A stretch of DNA of 64,000 nt, taken from positions 385,806 to 449,805 of the forward strand of contig JH720316.1 in assembly GCA_000231825.2 (NCBI GenBank). Direction: 5' to 3'. Of the stretch, positions 63,404 through 64,000 are shown in pieces (position 1 is the first letter of the stretch; every line of letters begins with the position of its first letter). The translations under genes and the position numbers were made by a program. The stretch is from Tetrahymena elliotti 4EA. Its lineage: Eukaryota; Ciliophora; Oligohymenophorea; Hymenostomatida; Tetrahymenidae. A model generated the notes under the pieces. The model had not been told where the DNA came from. It saw only the letters and a list, made by a program, of their open reading frames with translations, and did no database searches.

Positions 63404-64000
63404 ATTTTAATAATTAACTAAAACTTTTTTTGATTAAATAAATAAACTTTTTTTTTACAATTTTAAAAAATTTGCAAATGATAAAAGATAAAAGAGAGAT
63501 TTATATTTATATAGAGATATTTTTTATTTTCAAATTATTTAACAATAAAAGTAAATGTTTGAATACATACACTATCAAAATCATCAAAAACTGGTAATAT
63601 TTTTATATTATATTTGTAATCAATAACTATAAATATTCTTTTCATATAAACAAACAAGCAAACAGAAAAAAATATATAAAAATTCCTTTCTAATTCTTTA
63701 TGTTTATTAGTAATATCTTACATTTTATTCATATTGATTTTTATTAGGCTTTCAAAATGTTAGTCTATTTTAATTCACTGATATTTTATAATCAAATTGG
63801 ATTATCTAAGTATTCATTAGTTTCTATCAATCTAGTATTTAAAATTATTGTTTTCATTACTTTAAAATTATTATTTCTCTAATCTAGTTTTTCAAATATT
63901 GTTGAGATACCCTTTATATTTCAGAATATTATTTTTTATTTATCTAAATAGATGGATGCTTAGTATTAATTAAATTTTAGGATCAGTTTTTAAAAAAAAA
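63404..64000. other. Upstream flank, no gene seen
   Basis: AT-rich sequence upstream of the C2/coiled-coil gene up to the window end. It ends in a short A run, not a telomere repeat. It presumably contains the promoter. Confidence 0.5.

Noticed and set aside
1..64000. tRNA, rRNA, CRISPR, transposase or horizontally acquired bacterial genes
   Set aside because: No TTCGA-type tRNA B box in proper context, no rRNA-like GC-rich block, no spaced direct repeats, and no transposase or integrase motif was seen. All recognised genes are typical eukaryotic families using ciliate codons.
63940..64000. Chromosome end
   Set aside because: The window ends in a short A run without the GGGGTT/CCCCAA telomere repeat of Tetrahymena.

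Overview
This is a very AT-rich piece of a ciliate macronuclear genome, most like Tetrahymena. In every convincing gene TAA and TAG fall inside conserved protein motifs where glutamine fits, and only TGA ends reading frames. Introns are short, AT-rich and GT...AG, and Asn/Gln/Lys-rich low-complexity stretches are common. I therefore translated everything with the ciliate code (TAA/TAG=Gln, TGA=stop). Gene models were built by hand from splice signals and reading phase. Models whose exon lengths sum to a whole number of codons and rebuild a known domain order are marked as strong.

Layout. From 1 to 10.3 kb there are three intronless plus-strand paralogues (234, 2718, 8555) of an unrecognised Q/N-rich family, separated by long gene-poor spacers. 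A 6.3 kb desert follows. From 16.5 to 30.9 kb there is a minus-strand run: a TRAFD1-like zinc-finger protein with three C-terminal UIMs; an 18-exon U2SURP/SR140 splicing factor with RRM, SURP, CID and RS parts (its largest intron holds a 100-N assembly gap); a divergent Rab-like GTPase; a macro-domain protein with an apparent signal peptide; and a broken-looking gene. At 31.7 kb on the plus strand is the mRNA cap guanine-N7 methyltransferase. From 34.3 to 40.5 kb there are two poorly characterised minus-strand genes. At 43.5 kb on the plus strand is an AGC-type protein kinase. From 48.5 to 63.4 kb, again minus strand, there are a MORN-repeat protein, a CDC14 dual-specificity phosphatase, and a 1,777-residue protein joining an NT-type C2 domain to a very long coiled coil.

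The genes do not form an operon or a recognisable cassette. Functional themes are mRNA maturation (cap methylation, U2 snRNP-associated splicing), signalling (AGC kinase, CDC14, small GTPase), ubiquitin reading (TRAF-type zinc finger plus UIMs) and cytoskeleton or membrane scaffolding (MORN, C2 coiled coil). No tRNA, rRNA, CRISPR, transposase or telomere repeat was recognised. The least explained items are the three-member Q/N-rich family, a compact foldable GC island at 4115-4155 inside a desert, the candidate secreted macro-domain protein whose first exon overlaps another open frame, and internal duplications in the coiled-coil protein.
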